Positions 20,461 to 32,809 are shown, counted from the first letter of the stretch. The stretch is DNA of 64,000 nucleotides from Takashimella koratensis (GCA_003116875.1 BCKT01000014.1:442149-506148), one strand, 5' to 3'. Made by a program: numbers and translations. The notes: generated from the letters alone by a model not told the origin.

Positions 20461-21798
20461 TTACGACGCCTGCTTCTTGCTCCAGTCCTCTCGGATCTTG
20501 TACGTCTCTCGGCCGTCCTGTGCCTTGTCAGCGAGCGAGACTCCATCACTGCCATCTTGACTCACCTTCAAGACCGCCATGTCCACCTCGACAACCTTGA
20601 CGCCGACATCTGCGCCCGCCCACCCGCCTACCCGACCTCTAAGGGGCGCCCACACCGCGCTCCCACCCATGAACCCTTCGACGGTCTCTCCACCGGCGTT
20701 ACACAGGACCCACACCGTCTCCGTTTCGAACGACCGGGCAAAGGAGAGCGCAGAGACGACAGAGGTCTCGTAGCTCGCGTCGTGCGGGTGGTTGTGGATG
20801 AGTCTGGGTGGGTAAGCACGAGGATGCGAAAACGGTCAGAGCGAATTAACGAATGGGGTAGAGGACGTACGGCTCGCTGTCAGTAGAGAGCCAGTAGGTC
20901 GGCGCGAAGATGATGTCGGCGCCCTGGTCGGCAAGAGCTTGGGCGGCAGCGGGGTGTGAAACGTCCCAGCCTTATCGATTGTTAGCCCGACAGAGTCGAC
21001 AAGTCTTGCTTCACTCACAGATCAAGAGCCCGGCTTTGCCCCATTTTGTGTCGAAAACTTGGTGATCTTCCTCTCCCGCTGTCAGGTACTCCCTAAATCA
21101 AGTCAACTCAAGCCCACCTGAGTAACGACTCAACAGACATACCTCTCCGGGTGCCACAAGTTTCGCTTCACATAACGACCCTGCATCTTCCCCTCGCTAT
21201 CAATAAAGAACGCCGTGTTCTTAAGCACCGGGTGCGCTTTCTCCTCTGCGGTCTGCGGGTACTGCAGGAGGTACTTTGCCCATTCGAGCTGTGCGGGCGA
21301 GATCTTGCCCGATGACGAAGACGTGGAAGACGGGTCGAGGGGGATGTGGGAGAAGGGGGAAGAGGAAGGGAGGAGCTCGGCGTGGGTCTCGGGAAGAGAA
21401 CCATCGACTACGGAGCCGACAAGAGAGACGTGGTGGTGTTTTGCGAGAGATTGGAGGAAGGCGAAGATATGCGAAGACGGAAGAGCGAGATACTATGGTA
21501 GACGAATATCAGCCGAGAGCTCCACAACTCCAGGACGAAGTTCCTGTCTGTACTGATCACTCACCGACCTCCCCTCATTCATGATCCCTTGCAGGAAATA
21601 CTCTGGAAATACGACCACGTCCGCACCATCCTTGGCCGCCTCGGCGACACGCTTCGCCGCGTCGAGGAGGTTGGTGTCGATCGTTGGGAACGGAGACGAC
21701 GAGTGTGGTTTCTCGAGTGCCGGCGGGCCCTCGGGGGCAGAGACGGGTGAGGTCTGTGCGAGAGCGATGCGGATGGTCGAAGAGGAGGTAGAGGGCAT
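20461..21798 (-). CDS. Carbon-nitrogen hydrolase (nitrilase superfamily)
   Basis: Exons 21565-21798, 21143-21492, 21019-21092, 20871-20970, 20566-20803 and 20461-20517; 350 codons. It starts TIRIALAQTSPV. The catalytic triad is visible: Glu66 in VVFPEYF, Lys187 in GRYVKRNLWHPER, and Cys220 in CWDVSHP, where the Cys codon is split by an intron. Following it are ADIIFAPTYWLS and a later WVLCNAGGE. Such enzymes cleave C-N bonds of amides, carbamoyl groups or nitriles. The CWDVSHP context differs from true nitrilases and fits an amidase or omega-amidase-like branch, but the subfamily is not settled. It is convergent with NmrA copy 4. Confidence 0.9.
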
Positions 21799-22190
21799 CG
21801 TCGGTGATAGGTGTTGTTAGTATGGACAAGGGTTGAGAGTGGAAGATGAGATGGGAGGGAGAGAGGGGAGTTGTGGTGGAGACGTGGTCGAAAGACCGGC
21901 TACTGCAAGTTTACGACTTCGCTTAGACTGATTTTTTTTTTTTCACTCTGCGGCACTGGGCCCTATCGGCGTTCATTAAGCGAGGTCACTCGGATGGGCA
22001 CCGAATGCACCTGCCGTCTTGCATGGGTCATATTCACCTCCTCATTGTCCTCATTATATGCATTGCAAGCCTCGTGAGGCGTCATCAGGTATGGGAAAGT
22101 ATGAATCGAATGCGTTATGGTAGTGCAAAAATCATATCATTGTATTCCTCGGTCTTGTCATGGGCCCTTCCTATACTCTCTTCCTCATAC
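21799..22190. other. Intergenic, minus-strand tandem genes
   Basis: Contains the promoter of the nitrilase-family gene, with a poly-T run of about 13 near 21931-21943, and the 3' UTR of the large gene at 22191. No gene seen. Confidence 0.45.
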
Positions 22191-25100
22191 CTAGCGGGGA
22201 CTAGCCGTCGCGAGGGTCGGTCGACCGGCTACACCTGGCTCCACGCAGAGCCTGTCCATGAGCGCCTGCAACCTGTCCTCTACCGAACGACCTTGCATAC
22301 TCCCGCTCCCATCGCTGAAGAAGCTCGCGGCCGAGGGCGAGTCCACAGGCGGGATACTCAACAACGGCGATCCGGATACCGAGAAAGCAGGGTTACTACC
22401 TCCCCCTACTGACTCGTTCGAGTTGTTACGTCGGTGCATTGCGTTCTGGTGTTGACGGAGGAACATTTGTCGTTTGGGCGAGAACCCACCGGCGGGGACA
22501 AAGGCAGCTGCAGAAGCTGCGGAATGGTGGGGCTGGAGTGGACCGTGGCGGGCCGGCGAGACCGGGGTGAGGGGCTGGTGGTGTCGTCTGCTCGAGATGG
22601 AGGACAGCGCGTCAGAGAACTGAGACTCGGACGTGGGTCGAGGCGATTGTGTGCTCGAAGGGACAATGTCGATACGGCCACGTGCAGCACCTGCCGTGTC
22701 TCTCGACAGCTGGTCAATGAGGTCCGCGACATCAGCCGAGGAGGTGTAGAACACCTAGCAACCGTATCAGCAATTGCTCCATACACACGATCGGGTGACT
22801 TACCTTGGTCTGAGGGCGGGGACCTGTGTCGTTCCTATCCCGATGGCGGAACTGCAGCCCCGGAGTCTGGAAGCCTCCCTTATCCCATCTCGACGGCAAC
22901 GGGCTCGGCTCATCGGCAGTGTGCCCACTCTCCCTTCGTTGCTCGGACATCTCGGAAAAGTGTGGCGAGTCATAGGTGTACCCAGACTCGCGCTGGACTT
23001 GTGCCACATCCTCATCGCGCAGCGCGTCGACGATTGACCAGACTACCCGGCCATCCGCGTATTCCCTACACACAGATCAGCACCGCTTCTTTCATCACCG
23101 TATCGCGCCGCCAACTTACGTGATTTCAACAGCCTGGTTGGCGGGCGCCATGACCACCGACTCGCCTTCTTCCCCTTCCTCTCCTCCTTCACCATGCTGC
23201 TCCTGCCCTGACCGCTCGGACTCTGAAGTCATGCGTCGCGATTCATCCTGAACGTCATCTTCCGTCTCGTTATCGTTTTCGTTTCCGTGGTCATTATCAT
23301 TGTCGTTATTGTAGTAATCGTAAAAGCTTCCGCCGCCGGTGGACGATACGCGAGCGGAGGATGCCTCGCCAAGCGACGTCATTCCTGGTGAAGGGAGGGG
23401 TGCGTCCGAGCTTCGGACCGAGGAGGGGCCCGATGAGTCTGGCGCGAGGAAACCAAGACCAAACTCCATCACCTTGAGTGGCGCACCGTGCGGTGTCGCC
23501 TCGAGCTCGTTGACGACGGTCATGCTCCCGCCGCTCACGTTTCGATCTGACGCGAAGCTGGTGTTTGTCTGCCCGCTGGGGTTACGGCGGTGCTGCGACG
23601 GGCTGCGCTCGACCAGCTCGCGATCGGCACCCGTGAGCTTGAGAGGCTTCCGCTTGATGGAAGGCTTCCGCGCGGACTGCGGGGTGCTCGGCGAGGGGCC
23701 GAACCCAAGGCCGAGGCCAACGCCCAGCCCTGTCGCCGCCTCGTTCGAGTTGTCAGAGAACGAAGGGGAGAAAGAACCCTGAGGCGTGGTCGGTGTGTCC
23801 TGTGCCGACGCAGGGGCAGCCGAAGATGGGGTAGCTGGTGGGCCCATTGCAAGGATTGCTTGAAACTCGTTGGAAAGGATCATGGTTCGTCGAACGACCG
23901 AAGAGTCAACGGTCAGCTCGCCTCCGCTCCGAACGCTGCCTGTGCCCATGTCGGACAACGGAGGTGTCAGCGCCCCAGTCGTCGATGACGGGGCGTCGCC
24001 ATTAGCCCCATTGGCCTTTGCCGCAGCTGCAGCTGCTGCCGCCCGCTTGTTCTTGGAGAGAACTCGGAACAAGCTTCGCGACGGTTTCTCAAGCGACGGA
24101 GTGCGGTTGACAATCGCTGGTGAGCTAGGCGTGGGCGATGCGACCGACGCTTCGGTCGACGTCCCCCCAGTTGAGCGATACGAGCGGGAGCTTGCAGTCG
24201 TACCAGATCGGTTGAGCATACCCGATGCAACGAGCATCTCTTGCAGCTTCTCTTCGTCGAGGCCGACGGCTCGGCCGGCGCGGAGGAATTGTGCGACCGC
24301 CGAATCCTCCGACGACGAGGGGGTATGAGAGACCTGGTTCTTTTCCGCAAGCGCATTGAGCATCTGCGCGGCCTGCTTCTCAGCTGCGGGTTCAATCGCG
24401 GGAGCGGTCGGTCCAGCCTGGGACGTCCCGTTCGAGACTGGATCGGCCGATCGCGGTGGCGACGCAATAACCGGTGGCTCGGGCGGGAAGCGGAACGACG
24501 CCATATTGGCCGGCGCAGACGAGCCCTCTCCGTGGCGCAGGGCGATTGGCTCCTCGAGGGATTGAGGCGGCAGTCGAGCCGGCAGGGGCATCAGTGACGC
24601 CGGATCTGCATTCGACATGCTCGGAGGTTTCTTGAAGCCTGCGAGTTTCTTCCAACGCATGCCCATCCTCGTGGACGATCCCGAAGCTTTCTCTAATGCC
24701 CTTGCGACAGCCGCGTCGTGTTCGGCGGTACTGTGGGTTGTCCCTCCGGGAGTAGTCTGCACACCTCGTCCTTGGTCCGCGGTACCGGACTGGGTGTTTG
24801 ATGCACTCGGGGTTCCGGGCGTCGCAGGCAAGTGGATAGACGACGACATGAGCGTCGGCGACGAAATGACCAGTGCGCCTCGTTTCGAGACCGAGTTTTT
24901 CCTGTCGTACTTTGGCCCACGGGACGGCGTCCTGTGCAGCGCCGCCGTAGCAGCGGCAATTCGTTCCTCAAAGTCTCGGCGGACCTCGGGATCCTCATCC
25001 AGCCTGCGGCGTTCCCTTTCCCTCTCACGTTCTCGCTCACGGCTCGCCGTCTTCTGGCTCCCCGTCGACGCGGGCGTGTGAATGTACTCTTCAGCGGGAG

Positions 25101-28100
25101 TGTCGACAACCTTTGTAGGGCCTGTAGGTGTGGTATCGACTTGCGTGGCGGCAGCTTGACCAGGGATCACGGGTGAGAGAGGCTGCGAACGCGTACCTGC
25201 CGGGCTGATAGTACGCGATGTCGCCACCGACGCGTTACTCTGGTGGAAACGCCATGCGGTGGGCGGCGGGCTGTGACTGTGCGGGTAGGAGAGAGCAGGC
25301 GCGGCGCTGGAGTTGTTGGCGTGCTCAAAGGCGTGATTCGGCCCGGGTGAGTTCTATGGACCAAGTCAGCTTCTGCAAGAGCAAATCTCGGCTCAGACTT
25401 ACAGGGAATGACGGCGGGTCGTCGAGCGACCGCAACTGCTCTCGTTCCAGCTTCGCCCGCTCCACCAGCCTATCTTGAATCATGGACAATTCTTCCCTAC
25501 CCACCCCGCTGTACTTGCGCAATACCTCGGCGTCCCCTCGCTCGTCTCCGGGAGTCATGACGACGTCGTCAAACGGCGAGGAGCTGCCGTCGAATACGTC
25601 TGCCCAGTTCTCTTCCGCCCGAGTCTCCTTGTACGACGAGTCCATCGACTCGCTCGACTCGAGGCGACGCAGCGTCAATGGAGGGGAGATTAGCATCCGT
25701 GAGCCAGTGGCTGGTGCGGGCGTCGGCGACGTTGTGTGTGACGCCGATCGAGGGTCGTCGTGCCCGAGGTAAGCGAGCCTGCTGCTGTCGTCCGACACGA
25801 GCGAGTCTCTCCTGTCTATCCCGTTCACGTTCAGGAACGTGGGCGAAGGGACGGGCAACGGCGACTCCATCTCTTCAGCCTCGGCAATCGTTTGCGGTGT
25901 CACAGGCGTCGTCGTGCTTAATGCGCTAGTTCGACTCGACGGCTCCGGAGTTGACGCGAGCCTCGGGTGACCAAGCGATGGCGACCTGTTGAGCAGATTG
26001 GCCCGCGCCGTCGAGAGAGCGGCCACATGAGGAGTCGGGCTGGATCCTGATCGCATGTGAGTCGGAGGCGAGGATGTGGATGCAGATAAGGATGAGGACT
26101 GCGCTGGTGAACCACCAACTGTGGACGGATTCTGAGACGAGATTGACGGGTTCGTGCGGTGACTCGATCCGACGGGTCGGACTTGACCAGGGACATAACC
26201 TGGCATGGGAGAGGAGGCTTGCGACGTGGATGAGATTGATCCAGACGGTGTGTGTCGGACAGGTTGAGGGCGGTAAGGGGTGAGTGCTGGGCGCGGGGCA
26301 TCTTCATTCCCGACGCCGTCAAGGACCATCCCGATAGCGGATGCAACGGCTGCAGGTGTCACTGATCTGGAGGGCGAGTGCGACGCTGGGAAAGGCGGGA
26401 GGGGCGGGTGACTTGACTGCGGCGTGCGAGGAGTCGAGCCACCAGTCGAAGAAGGCTCAACCTGCGCATGGAGGTTGTGCGACCGCGGCGAGGACGGGAG
26501 CGACCGCGGTTTGCTAGCTGGTGGTGTTCCCGCCGAGGTGCTTGCCGACGGCGACCTGGCATGCGAGCTGTGCGTGGGCGAAGCGCTGAATGGGAAGACA
26601 GACGATACCGCCGATGCAGATGCCGACGAGGTGTGCTCGTCCGACTCGTTTCCAACATTTCTGCGCAGCTGCTTCGGGCTGCGGCGAGGCGATCGACTAG
26701 ACGCCATTACCTCCACACCGTCGTCTCTCCCACCGCCTGCTTCCATCCTTGCATCGCGTCGCCCTTGCTCCAGCTGCGACTCGATCTCCATCAGAGCCCG
26801 CGAGACCCGCTTCATCTGCGCTGCACTCATGCCCAGCATCATCGACTGCCGCTGCTTCTTCCGTCCGTTTGTAGGCGGATCCATCGAGTCGGCTGTCTCG
26901 GGAGGAGGAGGGGGCAGCCCAGCCGGTGGCGGAAGCTGCGGGGGGAGGTTGAGAGTCGACCCGGCTGATGGAGATCCAGTGTTTCTCCGTAGTCGATTCA
27001 GCGAGGTCGTCGATCCAAAGGCAGACGGTGTCGGTGTCGGGGAGTTGCCTCTGTCCATATCGGATCCCGGGGTATCGGCTCGAAGGGCCTGCTTGGTGCT
27101 GATGTACGATGCATTGGCCTTTTCCGGTGAGATGGGGGCCAAAGTGACTTTGGGCGCGGTCGAGACAATAGCGGTGTCGGGTTCCTTTGAGTCAATTGCA
27201 GAGTCCGGGATTGGAGAGGCGACCGAACGCTGGGTCGCATTTCGTTGCACTCGGCGCCGATAATCGCCATCACGGAGCGCGCTACGACCAAACCCAGTAC
27301 CTCCACCGCCTCCGCCCCCGCCGTAAAAGTGGTTGGGTGATGGTGATTGCGATGTGGACGCTTCGCCAAAGGTGTGAAAGGAGGAAAAGGAGGTAGACGT
27401 GGGAGGAGGCGTGGTAACGGAAAATGTCGAGGTTGATGCGCTCACGGCGACTTCGGATGCGTCGCTGAGGAGTACGGACGGGCTGGAGAAGGAGCTGGTC
27501 AAGCCGTAGCCATTTGGGCGCGTGAAGCCCCCGTACCCAAAATCCACAGCAGGCGGTCGGCCGTCCCAGTCGTCATCGGCCTCATTCCCCCGAATCTCAG
27601 CCATGAGCAGCTCCTCTTCCTCCAGAGTCAACGACGGTCCATCTGGTCGTGCACGTTGAGACGCCAGGAGGTAACGCAAGGATGTCTCGGGCGCAGCGGA
27701 AAGGGACGGGAGGAGGACTGAGAACCGCTGAGACATGCTGTAGCGCCCAATATCGAAAGGGATAATTTTCGTTTGATTAGCACGGGTGAAACAGGGCGAG
27801 CAGGGGTGTACAGCTCTCGCTGTGAGAAACAGACGCAAAGGAGGGAACCGAGAAACTCACGATGGGAGGATGAGAGAGGTGCGGATGTCGAGTTCTATAC
27901 TGGGAGGATGGCTCGGGTTGACTGGCGGAGACCGGAACGTCGAAGGCGAGGCCGAAGACGTAGTAGACGCCGAGGGCGAGGCCAGTGCGTTCATGTTGTC
28001 CCTCTCCTTTTCCTTGCCCTTGTCCTTTTCTCGATTTTGATGACTATTCGCCCGCTCGCGCTGGCGCGACCCGCCCGACGACGTTGCTCGTTTCCTAAAT

Positions 28101-28367
28101 GAGGTAGCGCGCCAAGCCATGAATGGGCAGTAGGACGGGTGGAATAGGCGGACAAGTGGGACGGGAGCGGTGTTGAGGGCAATCACGAGTTGCGGAGGTT
28201 GGGTTAGCGTCGCGACAAAATTAAAGTTTGGGTTCGACGATGCGGTCAGAGGCAGTGCTCGTCGCGTTACAGTGATCAGGTGGGATGGAGATGCCGTAGA
28301 GGGTCGGGGAGTGGGTGGGATTTGGAGTAGAGATGGTGGAGAGGACTCACTTGAACAGTCTGTCCAT
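22191..28367 (-). CDS. Very large low-complexity protein, function unknown
   Basis: Exons 28351-28367, 27861-28094, 25403-27737, 23120-25353, 22804-23065 and 22191-22754; 1881 codons in one frame. The first exon is only 17 nt (MDRLF and part of a Lys), then a 256-nt intron. Most of the protein is Ser/Pro/Thr/Ala-rich and looks disordered. It has repeated Arg-Glu runs (SRERERERERE) followed by a predicted helix (VRRDFEERIAAATAAL). Three more ordered blocks stand out: IRTSLILPSMSQRFSVLLPS near the N-terminus, TEYADGRVVWSIVDALRDED, and VFYTSSADVADLIDQLSRD near the C-terminus. These pieces look conserved but I do not recognise the family. Many SP/TP sites suggest kinase regulation; a scaffold at the cortex or in polarity is only a guess. 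Confidence 0.75.
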
Positions 28368-29809
28368 GATAGGCTAGGGTTGAGAGAAGAACCGAACGGA
28401 AAGGTGGAATCAAGGCGGAGAGTCGGCGGTTGAAAAACGCGGCACGCTCGCCGGCGCGTTCGCGATGAGGTGGGTGGATCAAGACGTGCTGGGCGAAGGT
28501 GAAACGGGAGCGATAAGCGTCGAGGAAGGGGTGGGGGAAGGGGACAGGAGCAGGAGCAGGCCGAGACGAGGTCGAGTGAATGGGGAGTGGTGGTTGATGA
28601 TGAAGAGAGTGGATGGTGGATAGATACAGTAGAGTGGGTCGCAGGAAGAAAAGGAGACCAAAGGGCCAAGGCGGTTTTTAAGTACAAGCGTGACACGCTA
28701 TAACCACCAAGGCACGCCCAGTGAGCACTCTCCAAAGTATAATGCATACAACCAAAGCCAAGCGCATGCATAGGACATACCCATCGGACAGCTACAATCA
28801 GATAGAGTATTCGATGCATACCATCTCCTCCTCGTGTTGGAGTCTGCCGTCGCTACTTATCCGCAGACACGAGGGCAGGGCAGCAGGAGGGCAGCCCACG
28901 CCGGCGCACCAGGGTTCTGGAACTGAATCTCAATGCTGACTCTTTCGTAATGAAAAATCGAGGATGAGAAACTCTGAACAGGTAACTGAGGGCGGAGGCA
29001 GGGAGGGGGGCACTCGTACTCTCGCAACATTAGCTTCCCTGTATCGTAGTCAGATCGAAGCTATTGTACGCCTTGCTCTACCTCTCCGCCTGCGAGGTCG
29101 AGACGACTAACCAGTTGCCCCCGGGCCAGGGACGCTGAATGCGAGCTGTCATCTGGGCAGGGGAATGAGCAGCGGGTGAGAATTCAGAGGCGTTTTTTTC
29201 GTCCCTTGTCTAGTTTTCTACGGCCCTGGCATTGTTCCCTGTCCTCCTCGGACCGAGTACCCAGACGGCAAACTCAAGGCCTCCGAGCTAATCTGAGGTA
29301 CGATGAACTGTATCGAGGACGCTCCCAACGTGTCAAACTAGAACAGGCGCAAAGCTCGAGCTCACCTATAATGCCTGCGGGGCGCAGTTGTGCTCTGAGC
29401 CGCGGCGTAATCCAGCTGCTTTGCTTCGAAGCGCCAGTCCCACTCCCGTTGTAGCCCTCTCGTAATTGCGGAGGGCGGATGCAACTGACGGCCGTAGCGG
29501 CATTGGACCGCGGTAAGTCGGACTAATGTAGGCTGACAGGTGAGCCATAAGCGCCGCGTGGTCCACTATTGCTGGCTCATCGCAGCCACGGTTTCCCTGG
29601 TTCCCATGAGACCATCCATGGCCGATTAACGTCCGGCACCGGTGAATCTGAACCAACTATGGAGGTGCGACCGTGGGTGCGTATATATGACATGTATATA
29701 AACAAGGTACACATGAGCGATTGCATGAAACTGTACACAACCCAAGCGGGTTAGAAGCGAGTGTTCGTGAAGGGAAACGTCTTGCGGTCGTCCTGCTCAT
29801 CATCGTTCA
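28368..29809. other. Gene-poor stretch, 1.4 kb
   Basis: Lies between the start of the giant minus-strand gene and the last exon of SDS22. The part to about 28700 is the giant gene's 5' leader and promoter, with purine-rich minus-strand complement (GGAGCAGGAGCAGG near 28545). From 28830 to 29800 frames are short, without motifs or splice patterns. A non-coding RNA cannot be excluded. Confidence 0.4.
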
Positions 29810-31539
29810 CTACCTGACGAACCTGTTGAACCCAAGCTCGGATCAGCTCCAATTGGAACCCCTCGGCATCCGCACAACACTCTTCACTCACGTTGCGTCG
29901 ACCTGAGTCACCTGTGGGAGAGCGAGGATGACTTTTCTTCGGTAATCTGCCCTATCCTCGGTCTGGCAAGGGTTGCCCTCGAGGTAGACGGTCTCGAGGT
30001 TGGGGAGAACACGAAGCTGGGTGTCGAGGGCGCGCAATGAGCCAATCTTGTTGTTGCTCGCCTGTAACAACAGTGGATTGAGGCATCAGTTTCTGTGTGA
30101 ACCAGGCAATCAGCTGACTCACCCAGAACTCCTCCAACTCGGTGAGGTGTGAGATGTTTTCAATCTCTTCGATCTCGTTGTTCCCGACATCCAGCGTCCG
30201 GAGTTTCACCTACATCAGGTAGGCCCATGTGAGTCGGTGTACCTCATCGCAGTTTGGCATGAACACGGCGCCAGCGGCTTCCTGGACACTCACATTCTTC
30301 TCCAAACCCTCGATCCGCTTGATACCGTTGTGGCTCAGGTACAGCTCTTCGAGGTTGACGAGGCCCTCGAGATTCTCGATCTTGGTGATTCGATTGGACT
30401 GGATGGACAAGATTTTGAGGTTGGAGAATGTGGACAGGCCCTGCGACACGAGTCAGCTGCTATTCTACGTTTTGGAAGACGAGGATTATGTAGCTGGAGG
30501 GATCGTGGAGCTAGACTCACCTGCAATGCCCGAATCTTGTTCTTTCCCAGCCACAGCTCGGTCAGATGAACCAGCTTCTCGAGGTTCTCAACGACCTATA
30601 CGCATCCAGCAGACCCATCGTCCCCACTTGTCAGCACGAGTCACCTTCTTCACATGACAACTCCCTTCCCTGCCGGGTCCGGATCCCTTTCAAACCTACC
30701 CTGATTCTGTTGCCGCCAAGCTCCAGCGACGTGATCGTATCCGCACACCAGTCGAGACACCCTTCCTCGACGTGCGGGATCTTGTTCTGCACAAGGTAGA
30801 GGACGGTGAGCTTCTTCAAGCTAGGCAAATTGGGGATGTGTCGAATGTTGTTGAAAGAGAAATCGAGCGATCTAAGGTGTGCGGTGGTCGCATGTGACAC
30901 CGCCGTCAGCCCATGCCCTTCATTGTAGATCTTCTTCGTGCCAATCTTTGCTCACGTCAACCCTTTGAACGGTGCAATCTCCTCATCCTCGACCCTCGGT
31001 CCCAATCTGTTGTCGTACAAATCAAGCTCCTCAAGCTGATCAAGCCCTTCGAAACACTCAGCAGGTAGAGGAGAAGAGAGCTCGTTTTGCCGCAGACACA
31101 GGCGGTGGAGATTGGAACCGAATCGAGGGAGGCGAAGGTGTGGAAGGGAAGAGTTTTTCAATCGAAGGTGTTGCAGTTGAAGGTCCTACGTGATGTCAGC
31201 TTGTCGGCTAGTCACATGTTCAACTCCCAGCAACGGGTGATGGTAGAGAAGAAGGGATGAGTAACGTGGAGTAACGTGGTAACATACATCAGCGTCGTCG
31301 GGCCAGTCTTTCAGAAAATCCTCAGAAACCGGCTCTCCACCATCATCGACAGCCGTACTCTCTTCGTCCTCCGAGTCGGACGCCGGGAACTCGACGACCT
31401 CGGTGGGACCCAGCCTGGCGCGGGGCTTGGCAGGTGCAGACGAAGCAGGTGTGGGATCTGGCCCGCTGACCTCGGTGAGAGCGGGTGTGAGGGACGCGTC
31501 GGGTGCAGCGGACGGAGGAGGTGGGTCTTGGTCTGCCAT
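29810..31539 (-). CDS. sds22: Protein phosphatase 1 regulatory subunit Sds22 (LRR)
   Basis: Eight exons: 31288-31539, 30956-31185, 30700-30871, 30521-30595, 30441-30294, 30123-30209, 29892-30061 and 29810-29822; 381 codons. An acidic N-terminus is followed by about ten SDS22-type leucine-rich repeats, for example SLDFSFNNIRHIPNLPSLKK, ILSIQSNRITKIENLEGL, ELYLSHNGIKRIEGLEKN and TLDVGNNEIEEIENISHL. The LRR cap reads VYLEGNPCQTEDRADYRRKV, then LPQVTQVDAT. The last exon is 13 nt and supplies the conserved end FVR before TAG. Without it the frame stops early at a TGA that is really part of a GTGAGT donor. Sds22 binds PP1 and controls its nuclear and mitotic activity; it is essential in yeasts. Confidence 0.95.
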
Positions 31540-31953
31540 CTGAGTCGGGTTAGGTGGGGAGGATGAGTGATGAGGTGAAGGCGTGGTGAGGTAAGTGGGG
31601 GTATAACCAACGATCAGTTCGGAGAAGATCGGTCACGTGATGACTTGTATGTGACGCAGAGCAAAAGTCTGGGCACACATAGCGATTCAGATCCCTGACT
31701 GGGGTGCCAGCAGAGGCAGAGTCTCCCCCCTTGGTAAGAGAATGGGAAGGCCAGTCATTTGCATCTCAGGCTGATCAAATGCAAGTATGGAAGAGTGTTG
31801 AAACTTGAGACAATATCAGAAGGACGAATATCACAGAACGACAGAACTCAGTATCAAAAGTCGACGACCTGGCGTTTGTACGTAGCTGTTGAAAGCTAAG
31901 TCAATGACGCATGAGGAATGGGGTAGGCAATCCATCAACCCTTCGGTTTGTGA
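31540..31953. other. Intergenic, SDS22 start to orphan gene A stop
   Basis: Both neighbours are on the minus strand. The stretch holds the SDS22 promoter and the 3' UTR of orphan A. No element of note. Confidence 0.4.
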
Positions 31954-32412
31954 TCAAGCCGTGGATGGATTGGGGGGTTCTGGCTTGTCGGGAACGCTCG
32001 TGCCGGGGTCGGTGGGGGTGGTGGTGGCGCGCCCAAATAGCTGGTCAGAGGCCGCCAAAGAGCGCTTGTCGGACGGGAGGCCTTCAAGCGCGTAAACGCT
32101 GATCTCCATCCCCCAAGGCATGGTTTGAGGTGAGGTGTTCAAGTTTTTGGCACCCTCAAAGACTTTGCTGTATTCGGAAACGCCTGTCTTCTCTACAAGG
32201 GTGATGGACTTACCGGAGCCTGCGGAGAACAACAACTTGGTCATGCTGAAAATGTCATCCAGATCCTGGGTCGACATGTTCCCTTTTTGGAACTGGACGA
32301 ACATGACGATCGGAACCTCCCGGGAGGACTTAGACATTTTGCGTGCGGCCACAGTCACGACATTGTCGGCAGTCTCACGGAATGCGGTGATCGGGTCTTC
32401 CGAAGACGACAT
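31954..32412 (-). CDS. Small orphan protein A of a tandem pair
   Basis: Single exon, 152 codons. It starts MSSSEDPITAFRETADNVV; the core VPIVMFVQFQKGNMSTQDL and MTKLLFSAGSGKSITLVEK is followed by a Pro/Thr tail (TTTPTDPGTS, PEPPNPSTA). No family recognised; no signal peptide or membrane segment. Its upstream region (32552-32809) is repeated before orphan B, and the proteins share a loose pattern (hydrophobic strand, xSTxxxxxxI, L.S.GS, a YxKxF element), so the two are probably old tandem paralogues. A TATAAAA box lies at 32518-32524, 106-112 bp before the ATG, suggesting a regulated, well-expressed gene. Confidence 0.65.
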   Translation of the reverse strand: MSSSEDPITAFRETADNVVTVAARKMSKSSREVPIVMFVQFQKGNMSTQDLDDIFSMTKLLFSAGSGKSITLVEKTGVSEYSKVFEGAKNLNTSPQTMPWGMEISVYALEGLPSDKRSLAASDQLFGRATTTPTDPGTSVPDKPEPPNPSTA

Positions 32413-32517
32413 GTTGATTGTTGGTTGGATGGTCTACGATCGGTATCTTGGGAGTGTTGCCAATGAAGAGGTCTTGAGTGGTGAGAGTTGCTGCACTATC
32501 TCCCCCTCGGCCTAGCG

Positions 32518-32524
32518 TTTTATA
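32518..32524 (-). promoter_or_regulatory. TATA box of orphan gene A
   Basis: TATAAAA on the minus strand, about 106 bp upstream of the ATG at 32412. Confidence 0.6.
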
Positions 32525-32551
32525 CGAGCTCGCTCACTCTGTTTGTAGGTC

Positions 32552-32809
32552 TCGGAGGCTAACGATGCTTACTCCCGATTTTGCACGGCTCGGCAGCTTT
32601 GCGGGTTCACATTATAGCTTGAGAAAGGACTACACATTCTGAAACACTGTATTACCTTTGTTGTCCTTTCACAACGACTGGAAAGCATGGAAGCGCCCGC
32701 GGCGACGCATTCACCCTTTTACACATAATAAGAGCCCAACCGAGCCGCTCAGAGTCTTTTTGCTGACATCATAGCTCGACCAACAAAGCTGCAAGACACA
32801 GCCATCCAG
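32552..32809. repeat. Direct repeat, copy A (duplicated upstream region)
   Basis: From TCGGAGGCTAACGA to GCAAGACACAGCC, it matches 33654-33928 in the same order with substitutions and small indels. The best block, CACGGCTCGGCAGCTTTGCG and its following GGTTCACAT, is identical in both. Further shared blocks are AGCTTGAGAAAGGACTA, GTCCTTTC, CACCCTTTTA and GAGCCGCTCA. Confidence 0.85.

Noticed and set aside
23339..24328. Plus-strand frames of 147 and 152 codons inside the giant gene
   Set aside because: Shadows of the real minus-strand reading frame in GC-rich DNA.
28121..28819. Extension of the giant protein through the 320-codon upstream frame
   Set aside because: Composition looks like leader sequence, and a clear 17-nt ATG exon with GTGAGT and a TTTAG acceptor gives a better start.
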